This document shows positions 18,766-27,136 of a stretch of 64,000 nt of DNA, piece after piece. The notes beneath the pieces were generated by a model. That model did no database searches and had not been told where the DNA came from. It saw only the letters and a list, made by a program, of their open reading frames with translations. Each line of letters starts with the position of its first letter. Position 1 is the first letter of the stretch. Where the stretch lies: assembly GCF_015352955.1 (NCBI RefSeq), contig NZ_JACYOX010000002.1, positions 248,001 to 312,000 of the forward strand, in the 5' to 3' direction. The position numbers and the translations under genes were made by a program. This DNA comes from Noviherbaspirillum soli (lineage in GTDB: Bacteria; Pseudomonadota; Gammaproteobacteria; Burkholderiales; Burkholderiaceae_D).

Positions 18766-19784
18766 TTCAGTGTGCCCAGGTAGTCCAGCAGTGCATCCAG
18801 TTCCTCGCCCGACAGGGCTGTGGCCGGCATGTTGGTGCCGGGCTTGAGCTTCTGCGGCTGGGTGATCCAGGCGGCCATCTGCTGCCGGTTGTTCGGCAGC
18901 ACGCCCGAGGCCAGGGTCTGGCGGCTGGCCACATGGGTCAGGTCGGGGCCGAACACGGCATTGGCGCCGCTGCCCTGTATCGCGTGGCACATCACGCAGC
19001 TGCGCTCCATGAACACCTGGCGGCCGCGGCTTTCCCGCGCGCTCAGCACAGTGGGGGCTTCGCGGCGCTGGGCATCGGCCCAGGCTTCATAGCGGTCGTT
19101 GGGCTCGGCGGTGACGAGGAAGGCCATCATCGCGTGCTCCAGGCCGCAGAACTCGGCGCACTGGCCGCGATAGGTGCCGGCCTGGTCGGCGCGCAGCCGG
19201 ATCAGCGAGGTGCGCCCGGGGATCATGTCCTTCTTGCCATGCAGGTTGGGCAGCCAGAAGGTATGGATCACGTCGCTGCTCTTCAACGTCATGATCACCG
19301 GCCGGCCGACCGGGATATGCAGCTCGTTGGCGGTGCTGAAGATCCTGCCGGGCTCGGGATCGTTGTAGCGGGCTTCCCACCACCACTGATGCGCGGTGAC
19401 CTCGATGTGCACCGCGTCGGCCAGCGGCATGCGGCCGAGCAGGCGGTCGGTCTGGAAGTCGGCGACGATCAGCACGAACAGCAGCGCAATCGAGGCGCCG
19501 ACCGCCAGCAGCACATTGCGCTTCAGCTTCGGCTCGGGCGCGGCCAGTACGGCCACATCGGCCGGGGTCGCGGCGTCGCTGCGGCCTGAACGCCATAGCG
19601 CCGCCAGCAGCGCCAACAGCACGGCGACGAACACCAGCGAGCAGATGGCCACCGTCAGCAGCCACAAATCGTGGATGCGCTCGGCCTGGATGCCGGCCGG
19701 CCGCAGCGCGTTCTGCGACGGCGCCGCCGCGACCGTGGCCGCAGGCAGCAGGAAGGGGAGGAAGAGGAGGGCTCTCATGGTCAT
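18762..19784 (-). CDS. ctaC: Cytochrome c oxidase subunit II fused to cytochrome c (caa3)
   Basis: A 340-residue subunit with a signal sequence, two membrane helices (about 38-62 and 90-110) and a CuA domain. The CuA ligands are visible: H174, C209, E211 (backbone), C213, H217 and M220. A cytochrome c domain is fused at the C-terminus with heme motif CVMCH at 263-267 and a Met in GTNMPAT. This fusion defines caa3 oxidases, which take electrons through their own heme c. The start overlaps the stop of the upstream cytochrome gene (ATGA). It lies in the periplasm, anchored to the inner membrane. Confidence 0.95.
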   Translation of the reverse strand: MTMRALLFLPFLLPAATVAAAPSQNALRPAGIQAERIHDLWLLTVAICSLVFVAVLLALLAALWRSGRSDAATPADVAVLAAPEPKLKRNVLLAVGASIALLFVLIVADFQTDRLLGRMPLADAVHIEVTAHQWWWEARYNDPEPGRIFSTANELHIPVGRPVIMTLKSSDVIHTFWLPNLHGKKDMIPGRTSLIRLRADQAGTYRGQCAEFCGLEHAMMAFLVTAEPNDRYEAWADAQRREAPTVLSARESRGRQVFMERSCVMCHAIQGSGANAVFGPDLTHVASRQTLASGVLPNNRQQMAAWITQPQKLKPGTNMPATALSGEELDALLDYLGTLK

Positions 19785-20338
19785 TGCGCCTGCTGCGGCT
19801 GCCCTCCCTCCCTGGGCTCTTCCTTCTGCCGCTGCTGCTCGGCCTTGCCGGGGCTGAGGCTGTCACTGCGCGCCGGGGCAACGGCCGAACCGAGTTGCCC
19901 GCTGAGCGAGCGCACATAGGCAACCAGCTGCCATAGTTGCTCTTCCGGTATGTGGCCGCCGAATGACGGCATGCCGTTTGGCCGGCCCTGGACGATGGTG
20001 GCGTAGATGTTGGCCGGATCGGCGCCATAGATCCACTTGTCGTCCATCAGGGCCGGGCCCATGCCGCCACCGCCGCCGTTGCCGTGACAGCCGGCGCAGT
20101 TGTACTGCTTGAACAGGCGCTTGCCCTGCGAAGTTGCGTAGGCATTCTCTTCAAACGGGTTGCTTGCCGTGGCGCTGGCCTTGGGCTGGCCCGGCTGCAG
20201 TCCGCTCAGGCGCAAGGGATCGGTCGGTGAAGCGGTTGCCGGCGCGCCCGGCAGCGGCCGCTGTTCCCGGTAGCAGCCCGGCAGCAGGGCCAGCAGCACG
20301 ACGCAGGCGCACAGGCGGCGGACGAAGGGCGGATTCAT
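19781..20338 (-). CDS. Class I cytochrome c lipoprotein
   Basis: A 185-residue protein with a lipobox (LLPGC, Cys22), so the mature form is probably lipid-anchored in the periplasm. A single heme site CAGCH lies at about residues 82-86, and the axial Met is probably in GMPSF. A charged, Gln-rich tail follows. It lies between the alcohol dehydrogenase genes and oxidase subunit II, overlapping both neighbours by four bases. By position it is the likely electron carrier from the PQQ enzyme to the caa3 oxidase (the role of XoxG/cytochrome cL), but it does not obviously belong to the cL subfamily. Confidence 0.88.
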   Translation of the reverse strand: MNPPFVRRLCACVVLLALLPGCYREQRPLPGAPATASPTDPLRLSGLQPGQPKASATASNPFEENAYATSQGKRLFKQYNCAGCHGNGGGGGMGPALMDDKWIYGADPANIYATIVQGRPNGMPSFGGHIPEEQLWQLVAYVRSLSGQLGSAVAPARSDSLSPGKAEQQRQKEEPREGGQPQQAQ

Positions 20339-21168
20339 CGTGGATTCTCCTGGCCGGGGTCGGTGCGGGGGACTGCATATTGCGCCAGCACCGCGTCGAT
20401 GTCGTTGCGGCGGCGCCGCAGCACGGCGTCGAGTTCGTCACGCATCGCGGCATTGCCACGGGCCACGCCCATCGCGATGGCGAACTCGAAAGGCGCCTGC
20501 AGGCCGGCTGGCGCATCGGCTACCGCAATCTCCATCGGGACCGCGGCGCGCCTGGCGAAATAGCCTGCCTGCGGCCCCCACAGCAGCGCGCTGTCGATGG
20601 CATGGCTGGCCAGCGCATCGACCATGCGCCGGGCGGCCGGCCCGTCACCATAGACCGGGTAGCCGACCACATTGGCCAGCGCGCCCGCGCGGGCCAGCGC
20701 ATGGCCCGGCGGGGTGGCTGCCATGTCGTTGCCCACCAGTTGCACGCCGATGGGCCGCGTTGCAATGCCTGGGTCGGCAAAGCTGTGCGGCGCATCGTCG
20801 CCGCGGCGCCAGACGAATACATAGGAGGAACGGTAATAGGGCTGCGTGGTCAGCACCCGCTCGAAGCCGGCCGGGACGCCGATGAAGACATCGCAGCGGC
20901 CCGTGCCCATGGTCTTCCTGACGAAGCCGCGGCGCAGCGGCTGCCATTCATACTGCAGCGATGCGCCGAGCTCGTCGGCCACGATGGCAGCGATGCGGTT
21001 CTCGAAGCCGCTTTCATCCTGGTGCGAATAGGGCAGGTTGTCCGGGTCGGCGCATACCCGCAGCACGCGTTCCGCATCGGCCGCATCGGCGGTCGACATG
21101 GCGGCCAGGGCCAGGGCCAGTGCCAGCCAGCGGGCAAGCGCCCGCGGGTCAGGGGAGCGCGAAGACAT
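20335..21168 (-). CDS. Quinoprotein-associated substrate-binding protein (MxaJ/XoxJ-like)
   Basis: A 277-residue periplasmic protein of the solute-binding protein family 3 type. A signal peptide (about 1-30) is followed by LRVCADPDNLPYS, the typical start of MoxJ/XoxJ proteins that accompany PQQ dehydrogenases, and by GRCDVFIGVPAGFERVLTT. The start at 21168 is chosen because it gives a complete signal sequence and a 20-base overlap with the dehydrogenase stop; earlier starts lie deep inside that gene. In methylotrophs the homologue assists maturation or activation of the dehydrogenase. No transporter partner is present, which fits that role rather than uptake. Confidence 0.88.
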   Translation of the reverse strand: MSSRSPDPRALARWLALALALAAMSTADAADAERVLRVCADPDNLPYSHQDESGFENRIAAIVADELGASLQYEWQPLRRGFVRKTMGTGRCDVFIGVPAGFERVLTTQPYYRSSYVFVWRRGDDAPHSFADPGIATRPIGVQLVGNDMAATPPGHALARAGALANVVGYPVYGDGPAARRMVDALASHAIDSALLWGPQAGYFARRAAVPMEIAVADAPAGLQAPFEFAIAMGVARGNAAMRDELDAVLRRRRNDIDAVLAQYAVPRTDPGQENPR

Positions 21169-22930
21169 AGAGCATGCCGCCCATGCCGGTTTGCTGCGGA
21201 AGATCCGCCGTCGCATTGACCATGCCGTTGGCGGCCGTGCCGTCACGCGCATCCAGGCCGCCGGCGACGATGGCGCCGGCCCAGCCGCCCACGCCCGACA
21301 GCACGGCGATGTACTGTTTGCCATCCGGGCCGCGGTAGCTGATCGGCTGGCCGATGATGCCGGAGCCGGTCTTGAACTGCCACAGCAGCTTGCCGTCCTT
21401 CGCGTCCACCGCCTTGAACCAGCCTTCCAGCGTGCCGTAGAACACCACGTCGCCCGCGGTTGCCAGCGCGCCGCTCCAGACCGGGAAATTTTCCTGGATG
21501 CTCCAGGCCTTGGTGTTGCGCACCGGGTCCCAGGCGCTGAACTCGCCGCGGTGGCCGCCCGGGCCGGGGTGCATCTTGATCTCCGCGCCGACGTAGGGCG
21601 TGCCGGCGATGTAGCTGGCCTGGGACGTGGCCGCGTCCTGGCACAGGTTCTGGTGCGGCAGGTACAGCAATTGCGTGCGCGGCGACCAGGCCGATGGCTG
21701 CCAGTCCTTGCCGCCGGGCGAGGCGGGGCAGATGTTGCGCACCACCTCGCCGGCCCGCGGCTCGGTTTTCGCGTCGTACTTCAGGGCGCCGGTCTGCAGG
21801 TCCACGCCTTCGCTGGTGGTGATGTGCACGTAGGGCGTGGCGGACAGCACCTGGCCAGTGCGCCGGTCCATCACGTACACGTAGCCATTGCGGTCCGGAT
21901 GCAGCAGCACCTTGCGCTGGGCGCCGTCGATGCTCAGGTCCACCAGCACGTTCTCGTTCACGCCGTCGTAGTCATGCAGGTCATGCGGGCTCAGCTGGTA
22001 GAACCAGGCAGCCTCGCCGCTATCGGGCTTGCGGGCGAAGATGCCGGAGGTGAACTTGTTGGCGCCGGGCCGCTGCTCCGGGTTCCACGGGCCGGGATTG
22101 CCGGTGCCGTAATAGATCAGGTCGGTCTCCGCATCGTAGGAGACGAAGCCCCAGGCATTGCCGCCGCCGATCTTCCAGGCGCCGCCAGGCCAAGTGGAGA
22201 CGCCCAGGTCCTTGCCGCGGTCCTGCGCGTAATACGGCTTGTAGCTCTCGCCGATCAGCACGTCGCGGTCGGGGCCGGTGCTGTAGGCGCGCCAGACCTG
22301 CTTGCCGGTGGCTGCGTCGAGCGCCGTCAGCCAGCCGCGCACGCCCAGTTCGCCGCCGCTGTTGCCGACCAGGACACGGCCCTTCACCACCAGCGGCGCC
22401 ATGGTGATGGTTTCGCCGGCATTGATGTCGCCCAGTCTGGCGCGCCAGACTTCCTTGCCGCTCTTCGCGTCGACCGCGATGGTCTGGTTGTCCAGCGTGT
22501 TGAAAAAGATGCGGCCGTCGGCATAGGCGGCGCCGCGATTGACCACGTCGCAGCAGGCCACGCCCTGGGAACTCGCATTGGGCTTGGGCTCGAAGCGCCA
22601 TTTCATCGGCGCGCCCGGCTGCTTCAGGTCCAGCGCATACAGGTAGTTGGGGTAGGGCGCGACGATGTACATCGTGTCGCCCACCACCAGGGGCGCGCCT
22701 TCATGGCCGCGCAGCACGCCGGTGGAAAAGGTGAAGGCCGGCTTCAGGTCCTTCACATTGGCGGCGGTGATCTGGTTCAGGCCGCTGTAGCGGGTGTTGG
22801 CATGGTCCCTTGCCGCCATGGGCCAGTTGCCGTCATCGGCGGCCGGGTCGGCGGCAGCGGCGCCAAGGGGCATCAGCGCGAGTGCCAGGATGCTGGCGGA
22901 AAGCAGGGCGGTGGTTCTGCGCAGAGTCAT
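21149..22930 (-). CDS. PQQ-dependent alcohol dehydrogenase, lanthanide-type active site
   Basis: A 593-residue type I quinoprotein of the methanol/ethanol family with a signal peptide (about 1-27) and eight tryptophan-docking-type repeats. Active-site residues are visible: vicinal disulfide C126-C127, metal ligands E194 and N278, catalytic D320 and R347. D322, two residues after the catalytic Asp (DYD), is the extra acidic ligand that marks lanthanide-dependent XoxF/ExaF/PedH enzymes; calcium enzymes have Ala or Ser there. I do not assign a subclass: several blocks differ from canonical XoxF. The overlapping genes downstream supply a binding protein, cytochrome c and terminal oxidase. No PQQ synthesis genes are in the window. 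Confidence 0.92.
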   Translation of the reverse strand: MTLRRTTALLSASILALALMPLGAAAADPAADDGNWPMAARDHANTRYSGLNQITAANVKDLKPAFTFSTGVLRGHEGAPLVVGDTMYIVAPYPNYLYALDLKQPGAPMKWRFEPKPNASSQGVACCDVVNRGAAYADGRIFFNTLDNQTIAVDAKSGKEVWRARLGDINAGETITMAPLVVKGRVLVGNSGGELGVRGWLTALDAATGKQVWRAYSTGPDRDVLIGESYKPYYAQDRGKDLGVSTWPGGAWKIGGGNAWGFVSYDAETDLIYYGTGNPGPWNPEQRPGANKFTSGIFARKPDSGEAAWFYQLSPHDLHDYDGVNENVLVDLSIDGAQRKVLLHPDRNGYVYVMDRRTGQVLSATPYVHITTSEGVDLQTGALKYDAKTEPRAGEVVRNICPASPGGKDWQPSAWSPRTQLLYLPHQNLCQDAATSQASYIAGTPYVGAEIKMHPGPGGHRGEFSAWDPVRNTKAWSIQENFPVWSGALATAGDVVFYGTLEGWFKAVDAKDGKLLWQFKTGSGIIGQPISYRGPDGKQYIAVLSGVGGWAGAIVAGGLDARDGTAANGMVNATADLPQQTGMGGMLYVFALP

Positions 22931-22945
22931 GTGGTGGTCAACCTA

Positions 22946-22960
22946 TTGTTATATGAACAA
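22946..22960. promoter_or_regulatory. Short palindrome upstream of the alcohol dehydrogenase
   Basis: TTGTT and AACAA flank ATATG just upstream of the dehydrogenase start, in the 233-base gap shared with the LysR gene. It may be an operator or part of the promoter. No convincing -35/-10 pair was identified, and a GATGCC/GGCATC hairpin near 23.0 kb is the only other structure I saw in the gap. Confidence 0.3.
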
Positions 22961-23163
22961 CAACCTGGTGAGACCTCTATCTGCAAAACCTGTGCCCGCC
23001 GATGCCCGACGGCATCAGCCCGATAAATCCTCCACGTTGTAAAAGCTGCATGTAAAAGTCCTGTTTGCTACTCGACAGTTTGCTGCCGCAGTCCCATGCA
23101 GCGGCTGAAACGTCTCGCGCCGGCATGGCGGGTGGCATTGCCGGCGCCTGCCGCCATCCCGTT

Positions 23164-24069
23164 TCAGCCCGCCACCGCCGCGATCAGCTTGTCGCGCAGC
23201 CAGCGGTTGGCCGGATCGTCCTCGACATTCGCATGCCAGTACATATACACGTCCCATGCCGGCATGCCGATCGGCAGCGGCAGCAGCTGGTTGTCGAACT
23301 GCTGGTTGGCCACGCGGGCATAGCGCTCCGGCATGGTCAGGATCAGGTCGGTCTGGCTGACCACGCGGCAGGCGGCGAAATAATGCTGGCAGCGCAGCCG
23401 GATATTGCGCTGCATGCCGAGCCGGCTCAGTTCGAAGTCCTCGATGCCCGGCCCCTTGCGGCGCGAACTGGCCAGCACATGGTCTTCTGCCAGGTACTGC
23501 TCCAGCGTGATCCCGCCCTGCAGCCGCGGATGGCCGCGCCGCGCCACCACCAGCGTGCGGTCGGCCAGGATGCGGGTATGGCGGATGTCGTCGCCCAGCG
23601 GCAGCAGCACGTCGATCGCGCAGTCCAGGGTGCCGGCCTGCAGCTCGCTTTCCAGTTCGCGCCGGTCGACCTGCACCGCGGCCACCCTGGCCCTGGGCGC
23701 GTCGCGGTCCATCGCCGTCATCAGCGGCGGCAGCACGGTGGCTTCCAGCACGTCGCGCAGCGCCAGCGTGAACTGCTTCTCGGTGGTGGCCGCGTCGAAG
23801 CGGTTGAGCTTGTTCAGCGTCACCTCGAAGCCGCGCAGGGACTGCCGCACCGGCTCGATGATGCTGCGCGCCAGAGGCGTCGACACCATCAGGTGCCCCT
23901 TGCGCACGAAAAGGGGGTCGCCGAACATCGTGCGCAGCCGGCCCAGCGCATGGCTGATCGCCGGCTGGGTCAGGTTCAGCTTGGCGCTGGCGCGGGTCAC
24001 GCTGCCTTCGGTGTAGATCGCGTCGAAGACGATGAAGAGGTTCAGGTCGACCCTGGATATATGCATCAT
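23164..24069 (-). CDS. LysR-family transcriptional regulator
   Basis: A 301-residue regulator with an N-terminal winged helix-turn-helix (about residues 8-65, including SVTRASAKLNLTQPAISHALGR) and a C-terminal effector-binding domain. The sequence resembles the NodD/LeuO/PA-type branch (DLNLFIVFDAIYTEGS). It lies on the same strand as and directly upstream of the alcohol dehydrogenase operon, and divergent from the fatty-acid operon, with 89 bases to the next forward gene. Either could be its target; such regulators usually control the divergent neighbour. The effector is unknown. Confidence 0.9.
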   Translation of the reverse strand: MMHISRVDLNLFIVFDAIYTEGSVTRASAKLNLTQPAISHALGRLRTMFGDPLFVRKGHLMVSTPLARSIIEPVRQSLRGFEVTLNKLNRFDAATTEKQFTLALRDVLEATVLPPLMTAMDRDAPRARVAAVQVDRRELESELQAGTLDCAIDVLLPLGDDIRHTRILADRTLVVARRGHPRLQGGITLEQYLAEDHVLASSRRKGPGIEDFELSRLGMQRNIRLRCQHYFAACRVVSQTDLILTMPERYARVANQQFDNQLLPLPIGMPAWDVYMYWHANVEDDPANRWLRDKLIAAVAG

Positions 24070-24158
24070 ATTGATGGAAGTTGATTACCCGTATTCATTT
24101 GATCGATTGTAAGCGACTCTGTACCATGGTTTGCATCGCAACATGAGCAGAGGCAGTG

Positions 24159-24863
24159 ATGGGACAGATTTATCTGGTACGGCACGGTCAGGCTTCCTTC
24201 GGCAAGGAAAACTATGACCAGCTGTCCGAACTCGGCATGGAACAGGGCAGGCTGCTGGGCAAATGGTTCGCCGACTGCGGCGTGCAGTTCGACCAGGTGG
24301 TCACGGGCGACATGGAGCGCCACCGCCAGACAGCGGAGGCTTGCCTGGCGCAACTGCCGCAGCCTTATCCCGCCACCGGCTGGCTGACCGACGCCGGTTT
24401 CAATGAATATGACCACCGCGAGGTGCTGCAGCGCCACCGCCCCGACTTCGTCGACCCGATCGCGGTCAAGCAGTTCTTCCTGGAAACCGACAATGCCAAG
24501 GAGGTCTACCAGCGCCTGTTCGAGGAGTCGATGTCTCGCTGGATGGACGGCAGCCACGACCATGAATACGCCGAGACCTGGCCGATGTTCCGCCAGCGGG
24601 TACTGGCCGCGCTGCAGCGCCTGCTGGAAGGCGCCGGCGCCTCGCAGCGCATCGTGGTGTTCACCTCCGGCGGCACCATTGCCACGCTGTGCCAGCATCT
24701 GCTGGGCCTGTCCGACGAGCGCATGGCCAAGCTGAACTGGACCCTGGTCAACGCCGCCGTCACCCGCCTGCTGTACCGCCCCGGCCATGTGACGCTGAGC
24801 ACGATGAACAGCTATGCCCACCTGGAGCTGCTGGGCGAGAAGAAGTCCATCACCTACCGATAA
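24159..24863 (+). CDS. Histidine phosphatase family protein
   Basis: A 234-residue protein with the phosphoglycerate-mutase-like motif LVRHGQASFG at the N-terminus (catalytic His in RHG), an arginine in GDMERHRQTAEA and a second catalytic His probably in the C-terminal half. The ATG at 24159 is preferred over the GTG three bases earlier because AGAGG is spaced correctly. Proteins of this family commonly lead acyl-CoA degradation operons in Burkholderiales, where their substrate is unknown. Next comes an SDR gene at 24 bases. Confidence 0.87.
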   Translation: MGQIYLVRHGQASFGKENYDQLSELGMEQGRLLGKWFADCGVQFDQVVTGDMERHRQTAEACLAQLPQPYPATGWLTDAGFNEYDHREVLQRHRPDFVDPIAVKQFFLETDNAKEVYQRLFEESMSRWMDGSHDHEYAETWPMFRQRVLAALQRLLEGAGASQRIVVFTSGGTIATLCQHLLGLSDERMAKLNWTLVNAAVTRLLYRPGHVTLSTMNSYAHLELLGEKKSITYR

Positions 24864-24887
24864 GACAGACACCACGAGGAGACAAGC

Positions 24888-25658
24888 ATGAACCCAGGCA
24901 ATCCATTCGACCTGACCGGCAAGATCGCGCTGGTCACCGGCGCGTCGCGCGGCATCGGCGAGGGCATCGCCCGCCTGCTGGCGGCGCAGGGCGCGCATGT
25001 GATCGTGTCGAGCCGCAAGCAGGATGCCTGCGAGGCGGTGGCGGCATCGATCCGCGAGGACGGCGGCAAGGCCGAGGCCTATGCCTGCCACATCGGCGAG
25101 ATGGCCCAGATCGACAAGCTGTTCGCCGACCTGGAGGCGAAACATGGCCGCATCGACATCCTGATCAACAATGCCGCCACCAACCCGCATTTCGGCCACA
25201 TCACCGAGACCGATGTCGGCGCCTTCCAGAAGACCGTGGACGTGAACATCCGCGGCTACTTCTTCATGTCGTCGGCGGCGGCGAAGCTGATGGCCAGGAA
25301 TGGCGGCGGCAGCATCGTCAACGTGGCCTCGGTCAATGGCGTCACGCCCGGCGCGCAGCAGGGCATCTATTCCATCACCAAGGCGGCCGTGATCTCGATG
25401 ACCAAGGCCTTCGCCCGCGAATGCGCGCCGCAGAAGGTGCGGGTCAATGCGCTGCTGCCGGGCGCGACCGACACCAAGTTCGCCTCGGCCCTGTTCCACA
25501 ACCCGGTGATCCTGGAACAGGCGCTGTCGCACATCCCGATGCGGCGCGTCGCCGAGCCTTCCGAAATGGCCGGCGCGGTGCTGTACCTGGCCTCCGACGC
25601 GGCCAGCTATACCACCGGCGCGGCGCTGAACGTCGACGGCGGCTATCTCTGCAGTTAA
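24888..25658 (+). CDS. SDR-family NAD(P)-dependent oxidoreductase
   Basis: A 256-residue classical short-chain dehydrogenase. The cofactor motif TGASRGIG, the NNAAT motif, the catalytic Ser in NVASVNG and the Tyr/Lys in YSITK are all intact. The C-terminus (NVDGGYLCS) is typical. It lies in a forward operon with a histidine phosphatase, an acyl-CoA dehydrogenase and an acyl-CoA ligase, so a 3-hydroxyacyl-CoA or related hydroxy-ester substrate is plausible. A ribosome site (GAGGAG) lies upstream of the start. Confidence 0.93.
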   Translation: MNPGNPFDLTGKIALVTGASRGIGEGIARLLAAQGAHVIVSSRKQDACEAVAASIREDGGKAEAYACHIGEMAQIDKLFADLEAKHGRIDILINNAATNPHFGHITETDVGAFQKTVDVNIRGYFFMSSAAAKLMARNGGGSIVNVASVNGVTPGAQQGIYSITKAAVISMTKAFARECAPQKVRVNALLPGATDTKFASALFHNPVILEQALSHIPMRRVAEPSEMAGAVLYLASDAASYTTGAALNVDGGYLCS

Positions 25659-25697
25659 ACCAGTCAGACCAGTCAAACCAGTCAGACCAGTCAAACC
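25659..25697 (+). repeat. Nine-base tandem repeat between SDR and acyl-CoA dehydrogenase genes
   Basis: 4.3 copies of ACCAGTCA(G/A), arranged as an 18-base higher-order unit repeated twice, begin immediately after the SDR stop codon. The repeat fills most of the 63-base gap before the next start. It might influence mRNA stability or simply be slippage-prone DNA. Confidence 0.9.
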
Positions 25698-25721
25698 CCC
25701 AATCACGCAAGGGAGCACCAG

Positions 25722-26954
25722 ATGGATTTCCAGTACAGCGACAAGGTGAAGGACCTGCAGTCACGTCTTTTGGCCTTCATGGACGAGCATGTGTTTCCGA
25801 ATGAGCAGCGGTATTTCGACGAGGTGGAAACCAACCGCCGCAACGGCAATGCCTGGCAGCCGACCCGCGTGATCGAGGAACTGAAGCACAAGGCGCGCGA
25901 CGCCGGCCTGTGGAACCTGTTCCTGCCGGAGTCGCGCCACGGCGCCGGCCTGACCAACCTGGAATATGCGCCGCTGTGCGAGATCATGGGCCGCGCGATC
26001 TGGTCGCCCGAAGTCTTCAACTGCAGCGCGCCCGATACCGGCAACATGGAAGTGCTGGCCCGCTACGGCACCGAGGAACACCAGAAGCAATGGCTGGCGC
26101 CGCTGCTGGCTGGCGAGATCCGCTCCTGCTTCGCCATGACCGAGCCGGCGGTGGCATCGTCGGACGCGACCAACATCGAAGCCCGCATCGAGCGCGACGG
26201 CGACGAATATGTGATCAACGGCCGCAAGTGGTGGTCGTCCGGCGCCAACGACCCGCGCTGCAAGGTCTTCATCTTCATGGGCAAGACCGACCCCGACAAT
26301 CCCGACCGCCACAAGCAGCAGTCGATGATCATCGTGCCGCGCGACACGCCGGGCGTGACCATTGCCCGCCATCTGCCGGTGTTCGGCTTCGACGATGCGC
26401 CGCATGGCCATGCCGAGACCGTGTTCGAGAATGTCCGGGTGCCGGTCTCCAACATACTGCTGGGCGAGGGGCGGGGCTTCGAGATCGCCCAGGGCCGCCT
26501 CGGGCCGGGCCGCATCCACCACTGCATGCGCCTGATCGGCCTGGCCGAGCGCGCGCTGGACCAGATGTGCAAGCGCACACTGTCGCGGGTGGCCTTCGGC
26601 CGTCCGGTGGCGGAGCAGGGCGTGACGCTGGAGCGCATCGCCGAGGCCCGCATCGACATCGACCAGGCCCGCTTCCTGGTGCTGAACGCGGCGCAGATGA
26701 TGGACACGGTGGGCAACAAGGCCGCCGCCAAGGAGATCGCGATGATCAAGGTGGCCGCGCCGAACATGGCATGCCGGGTGATCGACTGGGCGATCCAGGC
26801 GCAGGGCGGCGGCGGCATGACCGATCCCTTCCTGGCCCCGGCCTATGCCGGCGCGCGCGCGCTGCGCATCGCCGACGGCCCGGACGAGGTGCATCGCAAC
26901 CAGATCGGCCGGCTGGAACTGGCCCGGCACAAGGCGGCGATGAAGGCGCATTGA
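25722..26954 (+). CDS. Acyl-CoA dehydrogenase family protein
   Basis: A 410-residue FAD enzyme catalysing alpha,beta-dehydrogenation of an acyl-CoA. Family blocks are present: [17 protein letters not shown] for FAD contact, [12 protein letters not shown], the [13 protein letters not shown] region and the FAD/dimer contact QAQGGGGM. The overall layout resembles ACAD10/11-type dehydrogenases, commonly found beside an aminoglycoside-phosphotransferase-like gene that is missing here. GGGAG lies six bases before the start. It is part of the fatty-acid operon that ends at 28840. Confidence 0.93.
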   Translation: MDFQYSDKVKDLQSRLLAFMDEHVFPNEQRYFDEVETNRRNGNAWQPTRVIEELKHKARDAGLWNLFLPESRHGAGLTNLEYAPLCEIMGRAIWSPEVFNCSAPDTGNMEVLARYGTEEHQKQWLAPLLAGEIRSCFAMTEPAVASSDATNIEARIERDGDEYVINGRKWWSSGANDPRCKVFIFMGKTDPDNPDRHKQQSMIIVPRDTPGVTIARHLPVFGFDDAPHGHAETVFENVRVPVSNILLGEGRGFEIAQGRLGPGRIHHCMRLIGLAERALDQMCKRTLSRVAFGRPVAEQGVTLERIAEARIDIDQARFLVLNAAQMMDTVGNKAAAKEIAMIKVAAPNMACRVIDWAIQAQGGGGMTDPFLAPAYAGARALRIADGPDEVHRNQIGRLELARHKAAMKAH

Positions 26955-26988
26955 AACACGCTGTCGATGACGCATGAGGCATGAACGA

Positions 26989-27037
26989 TGCCCTGTGCGC
27001 CAGGCCTGCCGCGGCAGGTTCTGGCGCACAGGGCATT
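26989..27037. terminator. Nested cruciform-type inverted repeat
   Basis: A perfect 15-bp stem (26989-27003 with 27023-27037, ATGCCCTGTGCGCCA and complement) encloses a perfect 14-bp palindrome (CCTGCCGCGGCAGG). No U-run follows, so it may be an attenuator, processing site or transcription-coupling element between the acyl-CoA dehydrogenase and the ligase. Confidence 0.6.
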
Positions 27038-27136
27038 CTGCCTTTCTGCATCCGGCCGGCTTGATATAAGCTTGCCACTGGCGCAACGGCATCGGAAAGA
27101 ATGCCGCTATCCATGAAAACATACGGAGACTCAAGA

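Noticed and set aside
21149-22930. Calling the dehydrogenase MxaF (calcium methanol dehydrogenase)
   Set aside because: It has Asp two residues after the catalytic Asp, whereas MxaF has a small residue there. No mxaI small-subunit gene is nearby.
24888-25658. Possible second halohydrin dehalogenase
   Set aside because: This SDR keeps the full TGASRGIG cofactor motif and the YxxxK active site, so it is an ordinary dehydrogenase.
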